From: Streptosporangium roseum DSM 43021
Lineage (GTDB): Bacteria; Actinomycetota; Actinomycetes; Streptosporangiales; Streptosporangiaceae
Length of the DNA: 64,000 nucleotides
Assembly (NCBI RefSeq): GCF_000024865.1
Contig: NC_013595.1
Location: 1,116,001-1,180,000, forward strand
Direction of reading: 5' to 3'
Every line of letters begins with the position of its first letter. Within the stretch, counting starts at the first letter, position 1. The position numbers were made by a program, and so were the translations under genes. Below are positions 40,657-48,171 of this stretch, in pieces. The notes below the pieces were generated by a model. It did not search any database, was not told where the DNA came from, and saw nothing but the letters and a program-made list of their open reading frames with translations.

Positions 40657-41571
40657 TCAGCTGCTCCTGTTGATCAGATAGGAGAAGACACTCTCCAGGT
40701 CTTCGTCGGCCGGGGAGATCTGCCAGATCCGCACGCCGGCGTCCTTGGCGACCCTGGGCAGCAGCCAGGTGAAGCGCCGGAAGTCGACGGCCTGCACCTC
40801 CAGGCCCGTCTCGGTGAGCGAGACCGAGCCCGAGGACGCGTCGGCGATCAGCGCCGAGGCCAGGCGGCGGTCGTCGCTGGAGCGGACCCGGAACACGTGG
40901 GGCCGGTCGGTCATCCTGCGGCGGATCTCGCGGAAGTCGCCGGAGGCGGCGTGCCGGCCGGCGACCAGGACCTCGATGTGCTGGGCGACCCGCTCCACCT
41001 CCTCCAGGATGTGCGAGCTGAACAGGATGGTCTTGCCCGCGGTGCCCATCGCGCTGATCAGGTCCATCAGGTGCAGGCGCTGGCGCGGGTCCATGCCGTT
41101 GAACGGCTCGTCGAGCAGGAGCACCTCCGGGTCGTGCACGAGCGCCGCGGCGACCTTGACCCGCTGGCGCATGCCCTTGGAGTAGGTCTCCACCCTGCGA
41201 TCCTTGGCGGGCTCCATCTCGACCATGGCGAGGGCCTTGCGCGCGGCGTCGTCGGGGTTGGGCAGGCGGTGGAGCTTGGCGCTGGACAGCACGTACTGCC
41301 AGCCGGTGAGGAAGCCGTAGACGGCCTCGCGCTCGGGGACCAATCCGATGGAGCGGTAGATCTCGTGGTTGCGCCAGATCGTCGTGCCGTCCAGGGTGAC
41401 GGTGCCGCCGGAGGGCGCGAGGAACCCGGCCATCATGTGCAGCAGCGTGGACTTGCCCGCGCCGTTGGGGCCGAGCAGGCCGGTGACGCCCGGCCCGATG
41501 GTCATGGTGACGTCGTTGACGGCGACCACGTTGCCGTACCAGCGTGAGACCTGGGCCAGTTCGATTCTCAT
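40657..41571 (-). CDS. ABC transporter ATP-binding protein
   Basis: 304 residues from the ATG at 41571 (MRIELAQVSRWYGNVVAVND), which overlaps the stop of the upstream permease as ATGA. Walker A GPNGAGKST is near residue 38, the signature YSKGMRQRVKVA near 132 and Walker B VLLLDEPFNGMDP near 152. The C-terminal third is an extra domain of the ABC-2 exporter ATPase type. It pairs with the permease at 39938-40654. Confidence 0.92.
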   Translation of the reverse strand: MRIELAQVSRWYGNVVAVNDVTMTIGPGVTGLLGPNGAGKSTLLHMMAGFLAPSGGTVTLDGTTIWRNHEIYRSIGLVPEREAVYGFLTGWQYVLSSAKLHRLPNPDDAARKALAMVEMEPAKDRRVETYSKGMRQRVKVAAALVHDPEVLLLDEPFNGMDPRQRLHLMDLISAMGTAGKTILFSSHILEEVERVAQHIEVLVAGRHAASGDFREIRRRMTDRPHVFRVRSSDDRRLASALIADASSGSVSLTETGLEVQAVDFRRFTWLLPRVAKDAGVRIWQISPADEDLESVFSYLINRSS

Positions 41572-42446
41572 CGTGCGGCCGCCTTCCGGTAGCGCAGGAC
41601 CAGGGCGGTCACCGACAGCGCGATCAGCGCGAGCATCAGCAGGATCGCCACCGCGACGCCCGCTCCCGACGGGTAGGTGGTGGGCGCCGAGGGGGCCGCG
41701 CCGAAGAGCCCCACCTGCACCGCGGCGTCGACGAGGAAGAACGGATTGATCATCCAGGCCCACGCGGCGGCGGTGTAGTTGTTCACCGACTCCATCGTCG
41801 CCGCGACGACGGTCGAGACGGCTGAGGTGAGCAGGTAGAAGGCGATGACCGAGGCCACGCCCAGGCCGCGCCTGGGGGTGAAGGAGGCGATCGCCACGCC
41901 GAGGCAGGCCAGCAGCACCGCGTAGGCGACGGCTCCGGCCATGCTGGTCAGGTAGGCGGTGGTGTGCGCAGGTCCGGGCAGGTCGATGACCAGCTCGCCG
42001 ACGAACAGCACGGTGAGCGGGACCGCCAGCAGCAGGAACATCGCCACGACCATGGCCGCGAGCTTCGCCCCGATGTAGTCGATCAGCGTCACCGGGCGGG
42101 ACAGGTAGAGCGGCAGCACGCGGAAGCGCAGGTCGGGTGCCACGGTGTACGGCGACTGCGAGGCGAGGAAGATCGCCAGTACGGCCTGCATGGTGGCCGC
42201 GTACGTGGTGTAGCCGATCGCCTCCTGCTTGACCAGCGCCATGATCGCGATGGAGACGACCGCGGGGAGCATCATGACGCCCGCGAGCAGGAACGGGATG
42301 ATCTTCGCGCGGGCCGTGCGGCCCAGCCCGAACACCCCGCGCAGGCTGTGCAGGGCCAGCGACAGGGTGGCGTGGGCGCGGCCGAGCCGCACTCCGTCGT
42401 AGTGGCGGTATCCGATGTCGTGGATGACACCCGTGGGCTCAGACAT
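41568..42446 (-). CDS. ABC-2 type transporter permease
   Basis: 292 residues from the ATG at 42446 (MSEPTGVIHDIGYRHYDGVRLGR). The start IHDIGYRHYDGxRLGR is a recognisable actinobacterial ABC permease N-terminus. About six helices follow, including IIPFLLAGVMMLPAVVSIAI and LGVASVIAFYLLTSAVSTV, with the segment LPLYLSRPVTLIDYIGAK between helices. It overlaps its upstream ATPase by eight bases and its downstream ATPase by four, showing tight coupling. Confidence 0.88.
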   Translation of the reverse strand: MSEPTGVIHDIGYRHYDGVRLGRAHATLSLALHSLRGVFGLGRTARAKIIPFLLAGVMMLPAVVSIAIMALVKQEAIGYTTYAATMQAVLAIFLASQSPYTVAPDLRFRVLPLYLSRPVTLIDYIGAKLAAMVVAMFLLLAVPLTVLFVGELVIDLPGPAHTTAYLTSMAGAVAYAVLLACLGVAIASFTPRRGLGVASVIAFYLLTSAVSTVVAATMESVNNYTAAAWAWMINPFFLVDAAVQVGLFGAAPSAPTTYPSGAGVAVAILLMLALIALSVTALVLRYRKAAAR

Positions 42447-43344
42447 TGACCGGCTCCCTGAAGACGTCCTCGATGCGCTGGCGGCCCTGTTCCATGCGGA
42501 CGAGGCAGAGGTCGAGATCGCAGACGGCGTCGCGGAGGGTGTCGAAGGTCTCCGGCGCCCGGACGTGGACCAGGAGCATCCGGCCATGGGCGGTGACGTT
42601 CTCGCCCAGCTCGGTGAGGCGTGCCGCCAGCGCCTCCTGACCCTCCTCGACCTCCACGGTGACGGTCTGGGTGGTCTGGGTGAACTCGGCGATGGACGAC
42701 GAGCGCAGCAGCCTGCCGCCGTCGATCACGATGACGTGGTCGCAGACCCGCTCCAGCTCGCCCAGCAGGTGGGAGGTGACCAGCACGCTGATGCCGAACT
42801 CGGTGCCGATCTTGCGGATGAGCGCGAGCATCTCGTCGCGGCCCTGCGGGTCGAGGCCGTTGGTGGGCTCGTCCAGCAGGACCAGGCGCGGGTCGTGCAC
42901 CAGGGCCTGGGCCAGCTTGACCCGCTGCTTCATGCCGGTCGAGTAGCCGCCCATCGCGCGGTAGCGCTCCTCGTAGAGCCCCACGTGGCGCAGCACGTCG
43001 GCGGCGCGCTCCCGGGCGGCGGTGCGCGGCAGCCCCGACATCTGGGCCATGTGCACGGTGAACTCGGTGGCGGACAGGTCCGGTGGCAGACAGTCGTGCT
43101 CGGGCATGTAGCCCACGGCCCGGCGGATCTCGGCGCCGTGGGTCGTCACGTCCATGCCGAGCACCTGCGCGCTTCCGGCGGAGGGATCGAGCAGGCCCAG
43201 CAGGATCTTTATCAGCGTGGACTTGCCCGCGCCGTTGGCGCCGACCAGGCCGGTCACGCCGGAGCCGGCGGTGACGGTGAGCCGGTCGAGTGCCGTCACC
43301 CGGGGGAAACGTCTGGTCAGTCCCTCGGTGGCGAGGATAGTCAT
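42439..43344 (-). CDS. ABC transporter ATP-binding protein, first gene of operon
   Basis: 301 residues. Walker A GANGAGKST is near residue 39, signature YSTGMKQRVKLAQAL near 136, Walker B LVLLDEPTNGLDPQ near 155 and H-switch VLVTSHLLGELERV near 190. It opens the four-gene operon with two ATPase/permease pairs. A TAGTGT six bases before the ATG and the lack of a nearby ribosome-binding site suggest a leaderless mRNA. It probably forms an exporter with the permease at 41568-42446. Confidence 0.92.
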   Translation of the reverse strand: MTILATEGLTRRFPRVTALDRLTVTAGSGVTGLVGANGAGKSTLIKILLGLLDPSAGSAQVLGMDVTTHGAEIRRAVGYMPEHDCLPPDLSATEFTVHMAQMSGLPRTAARERAADVLRHVGLYEERYRAMGGYSTGMKQRVKLAQALVHDPRLVLLDEPTNGLDPQGRDEMLALIRKIGTEFGISVLVTSHLLGELERVCDHVIVIDGGRLLRSSSIAEFTQTTQTVTVEVEEGQEALAARLTELGENVTAHGRMLLVHVRAPETFDTLRDAVCDLDLCLVRMEQGRQRIEDVFREPVNV

Positions 43345-43350
43345 GGTCGG

Positions 43351-43356
43351 ACACTA
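43351..43356 (-). promoter_or_regulatory. -10-like TAGTGT of ABC operon, possible leaderless start
   Basis: TAGTGT on the minus strand lies six bases before the ATG at 43344. A GGAGGAATTC stretch exists but is about 27 bases from the ATG, too far to be a ribosome-binding site. No good -35 is seen. Confidence 0.4.
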
Positions 43357-43409
43357 CCTACCGGATGGCGTGAATTCCTCCGCCCAGCGAAGGAGTCGTC
43401 CCTCATCCG

Positions 43410-43429
43410 AGGGGTAGGGCGCTACCCCT
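43410..43429 (-). terminator. Hairpin after DUF389 gene
   Basis: AGGGGTAG (43410-43417) pairs with CTACCCCT (43422-43429) across GGCG. It lies just downstream of the DUF389 stop and before the ABC operon on the minus strand, so it likely separates the two transcripts. Confidence 0.5.
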
Positions 43430-43437
43430 ACTTCCGG

Positions 43438-44385
43438 TCAGGGTCGCGGCGGCCGCGCCGGAAGTCGCGTGCCGTACCTGGACCAGTAGGCCTTCTGGAC
43501 GACCAGCGTCACCGTGCCGGAGATGACCATGCCCGCGATGTTCACCGCGAGCTGGGCGACGGATGCCGCCATGTCGTCCCAGCGGGTCAGCGCCGCGGCG
43601 ACCGCGAAGTATCCGGCGGCGGGGACCGTGGTCACCGAGATGAAGACGCCGACCAGGGCCGAGGACTTGCCCGCGGTGACCGAGAGCACCCCGGCCGCGC
43701 CCGCGAGCAGCGCCACGATGAAGGACCACCTGTCGGGCTTGACGATGAACTCGATCTCCTTGTGGCCGCTCAGGCTGGACGGCCCGATCCAGCCCAGCCC
43801 GCGCGAGACCAGCGCGCAGGCGAAGGTGATCGCGATGGCGGTCGCGAAGCCGATGGCCAGCGCGCGCAGAGCGCGGCCGATCAGGTGCCGGTTACCGCGG
43901 AGCAGGCCGAAGCAGATGGCGGCGATGGCCCCGAACTCCGGCCCCAGCACCATCGCGCCGACGATGAGGATGGGTGAGTCGACGACCACGCCTATCCCCG
44001 CGAGCTGGGTGGCGATCGCCAGGAACGCCAGGAAGGCCCAGGTGAGACGGGAGTCGTCACTGACCCGCTGGGCGAGCTCCGCCCAGACCACGGCGTCGTC
44101 CCCCTCGCCCGGAGCCTCCCGCTCGGCGCGGTCGGCCGCCTCCGAGAGCGACAGGTCGACCTGCTCGGCCGCGATGGAGCCGTCCGCGTACAGGCCGAGC
44201 CGCCGGAGCCGCTCGATCACCTCGTTGGCCGCTTCCCTGGCGACGTCGAACTGGATCAGGTCGCCTCGGGGGGAGCGGGCCACGCCGGGGAGCACGACCA
44301 GGTTGATCACACCGACGGCCCCGTCGAGCAGCGCCAGGACGTCGTCGGTCAGCTCGGGCGGACTGATGAGGCGTAAGTGCAGCAC
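43438..44385 (-). CDS. DUF389 integral membrane protein
   Basis: 315 residues from the GTG at 44385 (MLHLRLISPPELTDDVLALL). Residues 1-100 form the cytoplasmic N-terminal domain; six or seven helices follow, with the DUF389 hallmark PILIVGAMVLGPEFGAIAAICFG near residue 145. The function of DUF389 (TIGR00341-type) proteins is unknown; a transport role has been proposed because of the membrane core. A TAGGGT motif seven bases before the GTG suggests a leaderless mRNA. Confidence 0.88.
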   Translation of the reverse strand: MLHLRLISPPELTDDVLALLDGAVGVINLVVLPGVARSPRGDLIQFDVAREAANEVIERLRRLGLYADGSIAAEQVDLSLSEAADRAEREAPGEGDDAVVWAELAQRVSDDSRLTWAFLAFLAIATQLAGIGVVVDSPILIVGAMVLGPEFGAIAAICFGLLRGNRHLIGRALRALAIGFATAIAITFACALVSRGLGWIGPSSLSGHKEIEFIVKPDRWSFIVALLAGAAGVLSVTAGKSSALVGVFISVTTVPAAGYFAVAAALTRWDDMAASVAQLAVNIAGMVISGTVTLVVQKAYWSRYGTRLPARPPRP

Positions 44386-44392
44386 GCAGCCA

Positions 44393-44398
44393 ACCCTA
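44393..44398 (-). promoter_or_regulatory. -10-like TAGGGT, possible leaderless start
   Basis: TAGGGT on the minus strand ends seven bases before the GTG of the DUF389 gene. The AGGG inside it could alternatively be a ribosome-binding site, so this case is ambiguous. Confidence 0.3.
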
Positions 44399-44518
44399 GA
44401 ACCGGTCCGCGGCTCCCCGGACTCGGGCCGGACCGCCACCGGTCGCGCCGCTGGATCTCGGTGGTGAGACCTGGACCTCGGTGGTGGACCGCCGCGGGAG
44501 CGGCCGAGCGGTCCGGGG

Positions 44519-45451
44519 TCAGATGCGGCGCAGCCGTACGCGGCGGATCGAGTGGTCGGCGCCCTTGTGCAGCACCAGGCCCGCCCTGCCCCGGGTGGGG
44601 GCGATGTTCTGCACGAGGTTGAGCTCGTTGACATCGCGCCACACGTTCCTGGCGAACGCAGTCGCCTCGTCGTCCGACAGTTCGGCGAGGTATTTGAAGT
44701 AGGACTTGGGATCCTCGAAGGCCGTGCGGCGGAGTTTGTGGAAGCGGTCCACGTACCAGTCGCGGATGTGCTCGACCTTGGCGTCGACGTAGATGGAGAA
44801 GTCGAAGTAGTCGTTGACGGCGAGCGCGGTGGGCGGGGCGGGCTGCAGGACGTTGAGGCCCTCGACGATGAGGATGTCGGGCCGGCGCACGGTCTGGACG
44901 GCGCCGGGCACGATGTCGTACTCCAGGTGGCTGTAGACGGGCGCGCTCACCTCGGGCAGACCGGCCTTGACGTCGGCGACGAACCTGACCAGGGCCCGCC
45001 GGTCGTAGCTGTCCGGGAAGCCCTTCCTGTGCATGATGTCCCTGTCCGAGAGGACCTTGTTCGGGTAGAGGAAGCTGTCGGTGGTGATCCGGTCCACCCG
45101 GGGGTGCTCGGGCCAGCGGGCCAGCAGGGTGTGGAGCAGCCGGGCGGTGGTGGACTTGCCGACCGCGACGCTGCCCGCGATGCCCAGGATGTACGGCGTG
45201 GGCCGCTGACTGGCTCCCAGGAAGGTGTTGAGCGCCGCGCTGCGCTGCCTGGCACCGGTGAGGTGCAGGTTGAGCAGCCGGGTGAGCGGCAGGTAGATGT
45301 CGGTGACCTCTGCCAGGTCGATCGGATCGTCGACGCCGCGCAGCTCCTCAAGCTCGTCCTCGGTGAGCGTCAGGGACGTGTTCTTGCGGAGCTCGCTCCA
45401 CTGCGCCCGGCTCAGCTCGACGTACGGCGTCGCGTCCCACCCGTTGGCCAT
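44519..45451 (-). CDS. coaA: Pantothenate kinase, type I
   Basis: 310-residue CoaA, phosphorylating pantothenate in the first step of CoA synthesis. The P-loop GIAGSVAVGKSTTAR lies at about residues 89-103, followed by DRITTDSFLYPNKVL, KGFPDSYDRRALVRF, YSHLEYDIVPG and the kinase motif ILIVEGLNVLQ, all diagnostic for type I enzymes. Length is normal. It is divergent from glmS with a 140-base gap, and has a TAGGCT eight bases before its ATG rather than a ribosome-binding site. Confidence 0.96.
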   Translation of the reverse strand: MANGWDATPYVELSRAQWSELRKNTSLTLTEDELEELRGVDDPIDLAEVTDIYLPLTRLLNLHLTGARQRSAALNTFLGASQRPTPYILGIAGSVAVGKSTTARLLHTLLARWPEHPRVDRITTDSFLYPNKVLSDRDIMHRKGFPDSYDRRALVRFVADVKAGLPEVSAPVYSHLEYDIVPGAVQTVRRPDILIVEGLNVLQPAPPTALAVNDYFDFSIYVDAKVEHIRDWYVDRFHKLRRTAFEDPKSYFKYLAELSDDEATAFARNVWRDVNELNLVQNIAPTRGRAGLVLHKGADHSIRRVRLRRI

Positions 45452-45459
45452 AGTCCCGA

Positions 45460-45465
45460 AGCCTA
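45460..45465 (-). promoter_or_regulatory. -10-like TAGGCT of coaA, possible leaderless start
   Basis: TAGGCT on the minus strand lies eight bases before the coaA ATG with TCGGGACT between. No Shine-Dalgarno sequence or clear -35 is visible. Confidence 0.45.
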
Positions 45466-45591
45466 CTGATCGGTCGGGAGTGCTTCCGTGTGGGTAGGGC
45501 TTTACCCGATGCCGGGCAGGAATCTTGGGTTCTCCGGGGGGTTCTCCATAGGCTCAATGGCCGATCTTTCCCATGACAGAGGGAGTTGGCC

Positions 45592-47436
45592 ATGTGCGGA
45601 ATCGTGGGATACGTCGGCCGTCGGCAGGCGGTCGAGGTCGCGATCGAAGGGCTCGGGCGCCTGGAGTACCGAGGATACGACTCGTCCGGGATCGCGCTGA
45701 TCGGGGCCGACGGGGCGCTGACCGTGGAGAAACGGGCCGGGAAGCTGGTCAACCTGCGCTCCATACTGGCCGCGCGGCCCGCGCCGCCGGCGATGGCGGG
45801 GATCGGGCACACCCGGTGGGCCACCCACGGCGCGCCGACCGATCGCAACGCCCACCCGCACACCGACTGCGAGGAGCGGATCGCGGTCATCCACAACGGC
45901 ATCATCGAGAACTTCGCCGAGCTCAGGGCGGAGCTGGAGAACGACGGCCACAAACTCGCCTCCGAGACCGACACCGAGGTGGTGGCGCACCTGCTGGAGC
46001 GGTTCGCCGGGGACGGCCTGGCCGAGGCGATGCGCCGGGTGTGCCGGCGGCTGGAGGGGGCGTTCACGCTGCTGGCGGTCTCGGTCGACGAGCCGGACGT
46101 GGTGGTGGGTGCGCGGCGGAACTCGCCGCTGGTGGTGGGGCGCGGAGAGGGGGAGAACTTCCTCGGCTCGGATGTGGCGGCGTTCATCGCCTACACGCGG
46201 GAGGCGGTCGAGCTCGGCCAGGACCAGGTGGTCGAGCTGCGGACATCGGGGATCACGGTCACCGACTTCCACGGCGCCCCCGCCGAGACGCGGGACTACC
46301 ACGTGGACTGGGACGCCTCGGCCGCGGAGAAGGGAGGCCACGACTACTTCATGCTCAAGGAGATCGCCGAGCAGCCGAGGGCCGTGGCCGACACCCTGCT
46401 CGGCCGGGTCGGGCCCGACGGGCAGCTGGTGCTGGACGAGATGCGGCTGTCGGACCAGGAGCTGCGGGACGTCAACAAGATCATCGTGATCGCGTGCGGG
46501 ACCTCCTACCACGCCGGGCTCATCGCGAAATACGCCATCGAGCACTGGGCCGGGGTGCCGTGCGAGGTCGAGCTGGCCAGCGAGTTCCGCTACCGCGACC
46601 CGATCCTCACCAGGGACACGCTGATCATCGTGATCACCCAGTCCGGCGAGACGATGGACACGCTGATGGCCGTACGGCACGCCCGCGAGCAGCGGTCCCG
46701 GGTGCTGGCCGTCTGCAACGTGAACGGCTCCACGATCCCGCGCGAGTCCGACGCGGTCCTCTACACGCACGCGGGCCCGGAGGTCGCCGTCGCCTCCACC
46801 AAGGCCTTCCTCACCCAGCTCGTGGCCTGTTACCTGGTGGCGCTCTACCTGGCCCAGGTCCGGGGCACCAAGTTCGGCGACGAGATCTCCCAGATCATCG
46901 ACTGGCTGGAGCAGATGCCGGCCAAGGTGGAGGAGGTCCTCGGGACCGTCGAGCCGGTCCGCGCGCTGGCCCGCTCGCTGGCCGACGAGCGCTGCGTGCT
47001 CTTCCTCGGCCGCCACGTGGGCTTCCCCGTGGCGCTGGAGGGGGCGCTGAAGCTCAAGGAGCTGGCCTACATGCACGCCGAGGGCTTCGCGGCGGGGGAG
47101 CTCAAGCACGGCCCGATCGCGCTGATCGACGAAGGCCTGCCGGTCGTGGTCGTCGTCCCGTCCCCGTCGGGCCAGCGCGTGATCCACGACAAGATCGTGT
47201 CCAACATCCAGGAGATCCGGGCCAGAGGGGCCAAGACCATCGTCATCGCGGAGGAGGGGGACGACGCGGTCGAGCCCTACGCCGACACGCTGATCCGCGT
47301 CCCGGCCGTGCCGACGCTGCTCCAGCCCCTGGTCGCCACGGTGCCGCTGCAGGTCTTCGCCTGCGAGCTGGCCGCGGCCAAGGGACACGACGTCGACCAG
47401 CCCCGCAATTTGGCCAAGTCCGTCACCGTGGAGTAA
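45592..47436 (+). CDS. glmS: Glutamine-fructose-6-phosphate aminotransferase (isomerizing)
   Basis: 614-residue GlmS, which makes glucosamine-6-phosphate from fructose-6-phosphate and glutamine, feeding GlmM. The catalytic nucleophile Cys2 is present (MCGIVGYVG), with the glutaminase motif GHTRWATHGAPTDRNAHPH near residue 73. Two SIS isomerase domains contain ACGTSYHAGLIAKYAIE and ITQSGETMDTLMAVRHA. The C-terminus DQPRNLAKSVTVE is invariant. An AGGGAG ribosome-binding site precedes the ATG. No glmS riboswitch was seen upstream. Confidence 0.97.
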   Translation: MCGIVGYVGRRQAVEVAIEGLGRLEYRGYDSSGIALIGADGALTVEKRAGKLVNLRSILAARPAPPAMAGIGHTRWATHGAPTDRNAHPHTDCEERIAVIHNGIIENFAELRAELENDGHKLASETDTEVVAHLLERFAGDGLAEAMRRVCRRLEGAFTLLAVSVDEPDVVVGARRNSPLVVGRGEGENFLGSDVAAFIAYTREAVELGQDQVVELRTSGITVTDFHGAPAETRDYHVDWDASAAEKGGHDYFMLKEIAEQPRAVADTLLGRVGPDGQLVLDEMRLSDQELRDVNKIIVIACGTSYHAGLIAKYAIEHWAGVPCEVELASEFRYRDPILTRDTLIIVITQSGETMDTLMAVRHAREQRSRVLAVCNVNGSTIPRESDAVLYTHAGPEVAVASTKAFLTQLVACYLVALYLAQVRGTKFGDEISQIIDWLEQMPAKVEEVLGTVEPVRALARSLADERCVLFLGRHVGFPVALEGALKLKELAYMHAEGFAAGELKHGPIALIDEGLPVVVVVPSPSGQRVIHDKIVSNIQEIRARGAKTIVIAEEGDDAVEPYADTLIRVPAVPTLLQPLVATVPLQVFACELAAAKGHDVDQPRNLAKSVTVE

Positions 47437-47480
47437 GCGCACGCGCCCCGCCTGCCCGGGATCGCTCCCCGCCCGGCGGG

Positions 47481-47520
47481 CGGTAATCCACAGCCTGTGG
47501 ATAACGCCTATGGATTACCG
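47481..47520. promoter_or_regulatory. Inverted pair of DnaA boxes within a nested palindrome
   Basis: TGTGGATAA (47496-47504) is a perfect DnaA box (reverse complement of TTATCCACA). TAATCCACA (47484-47492) is a one-mismatch box on the other strand, three bases away. They form the palindrome ATCCACAG-C-CTGTGGAT. The outer arms CGGTAATCCA (47481-47490) and TGGATTACCG (47511-47520) are also perfectly complementary. It lies between glmS and acpS. Confidence 0.6.
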
Positions 47521-47564
47521 GAGCACGGAAGGGGGAAGGGGATTGGATCGCCAGACGGGCCGGG

Positions 47565-47590
47565 CGTTTCCCGTCAACCGGTGGGAAACG
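47565..47590. other. Inverted repeat upstream of acpS
   Basis: CGTTTCCC (47565-47572) and GGGAAACG (47583-47590) are complementary over eight bases with a ten-base centre. It lies 34 bases before acpS and could be an operator or an RNA hairpin. Confidence 0.4.
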
Positions 47591-47611
47591 GACGCGGTGC
47601 GCGGGCTTCGC

Positions 47612-47617
47612 TAACCT
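47612..47617 (+). promoter_or_regulatory. -10-like TAACCT of acpS, possible leaderless start
   Basis: TAACCT is six bases before the acpS GTG. The intervening GGAGCC contains GGAG, but only two bases from the start codon, which is too close for a normal ribosome-binding site. Confidence 0.45.
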
Positions 47618-47623
47618 GGAGCC

Positions 47624-47974
47624 GTGATCGTGGGCATCGGCGTGGACGTCGTGGACATGGCGCGGTTCGAGGCGGCGCTGGAGCGGACCCCCGAGCTGCG
47701 GATGCGGCTGTTCACCGAGGTCGAGCGGGTGCTGGCCGTGCAGTCCCTGGCCGCGAGGTTCGCGGCCAAGGAGGCGGTGGCCAAGGCGCTCGGCGCGCCT
47801 CCCGGCCTGGCCCACCTGGAGGCCGAGGTGCGGACCGGCGCGCACGGCCGCCCCGAGCTGCACGTGAGCGGCCGGGTCGCCGAGGTCGCGGCGGCGCTCG
47901 GCGTGACGCGCTGGCACGTGTCGCTGACGCACGACGGGGGCGTGGCGGTCGCCTACGTGATCGCCGAAGGCTGA
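47624..47974 (+). CDS. acpS: Holo-[acyl-carrier-protein] synthase
   Basis: 116-residue AcpS, transferring 4'-phosphopantetheine from CoA to apo-ACP. The motif IVGIGVDVVDMARFE at residues 2-16 holds the metal-binding Asp, RFAAKEAVAKALG at about 45-57 holds the Glu and Lys of the active site, and the C-terminal HVSLTHDGGVAVAYVIAE is conserved. GTG start. It is followed by a minisatellite and nnr. Confidence 0.95.
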   Translation: MIVGIGVDVVDMARFEAALERTPELRMRLFTEVERVLAVQSLAARFAAKEAVAKALGAPPGLAHLEAEVRTGAHGRPELHVSGRVAEVAAALGVTRWHVSLTHDGGVAVAYVIAEG

Positions 47975-48158
47975 CCCGCGCCGGGGCGCGCGTGGAGGAC
48001 CGCCGGATGCCGGCCCGTGCCGGGGCGCGTGGAGGATCGCCGGAGGCCGGCCCGTGCCGGGGCGCGGACGAACCGCTCCGATGCCCGGCCCGTGCCGGGG
48101 CGCGGACGATCGGCGGAGGCCGGCCGTGCCGGAGCATGCGCGGACGATCGGCGCGGGA
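47974..48158 (+). repeat. About five 37-bp minisatellite copies between acpS and nnr
   Basis: A unit resembling CCGGCCCGTGCCGGGGCGCG plus a variable 17-base part occurs about five times (copies begin near 47974, 48010, 48047, 48084 and 48120). The first 20 bases are almost identical in copies 2-4; the second half alternates between GGAGGATCGCCGGAGG-like and GACGATCGGCGGAGG-like versions. No coding role is visible. Confidence 0.85.
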
Positions 48159-48164
48159 TAGCGT
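48159..48164 (+). promoter_or_regulatory. -10-like TAGCGT of nnr, possible leaderless start
   Basis: TAGCGT lies seven bases before the nnr ATG, directly after the minisatellite. The spacer CGGGATC offers only a weak ribosome-binding site. Confidence 0.4.
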
Positions 48165-48171
48165 CGGGATC

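Noticed and set aside
45452..45591. glmS ribozyme/riboswitch
   Set aside because: The gap is too short, and the conserved glmS ribozyme core sequences are not seen; the ribosome-binding site lies directly before the ATG.
45502..47442. 646-codon minus-strand frame opposite glmS
   Set aside because: GlmS on the plus strand is complete and canonical; the antisense reading is low-complexity.
47481..47520. Chromosomal origin of replication
   Set aside because: Only two DnaA boxes are present, with no AT-rich unwinding region and no dnaA or dnaN nearby.
47974..48158. CRISPR array
   Set aside because: Units are directly adjacent with no unique spacers, so this is a minisatellite and not a repeat-spacer array.
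47497..48171. Long N-terminal extension of nnr through acpS and the minisatellite
   Set aside because: The added sequence is Arg/Gly-rich, overlaps acpS in another frame and includes the repeats. Homologues begin at the ATG at 48172.
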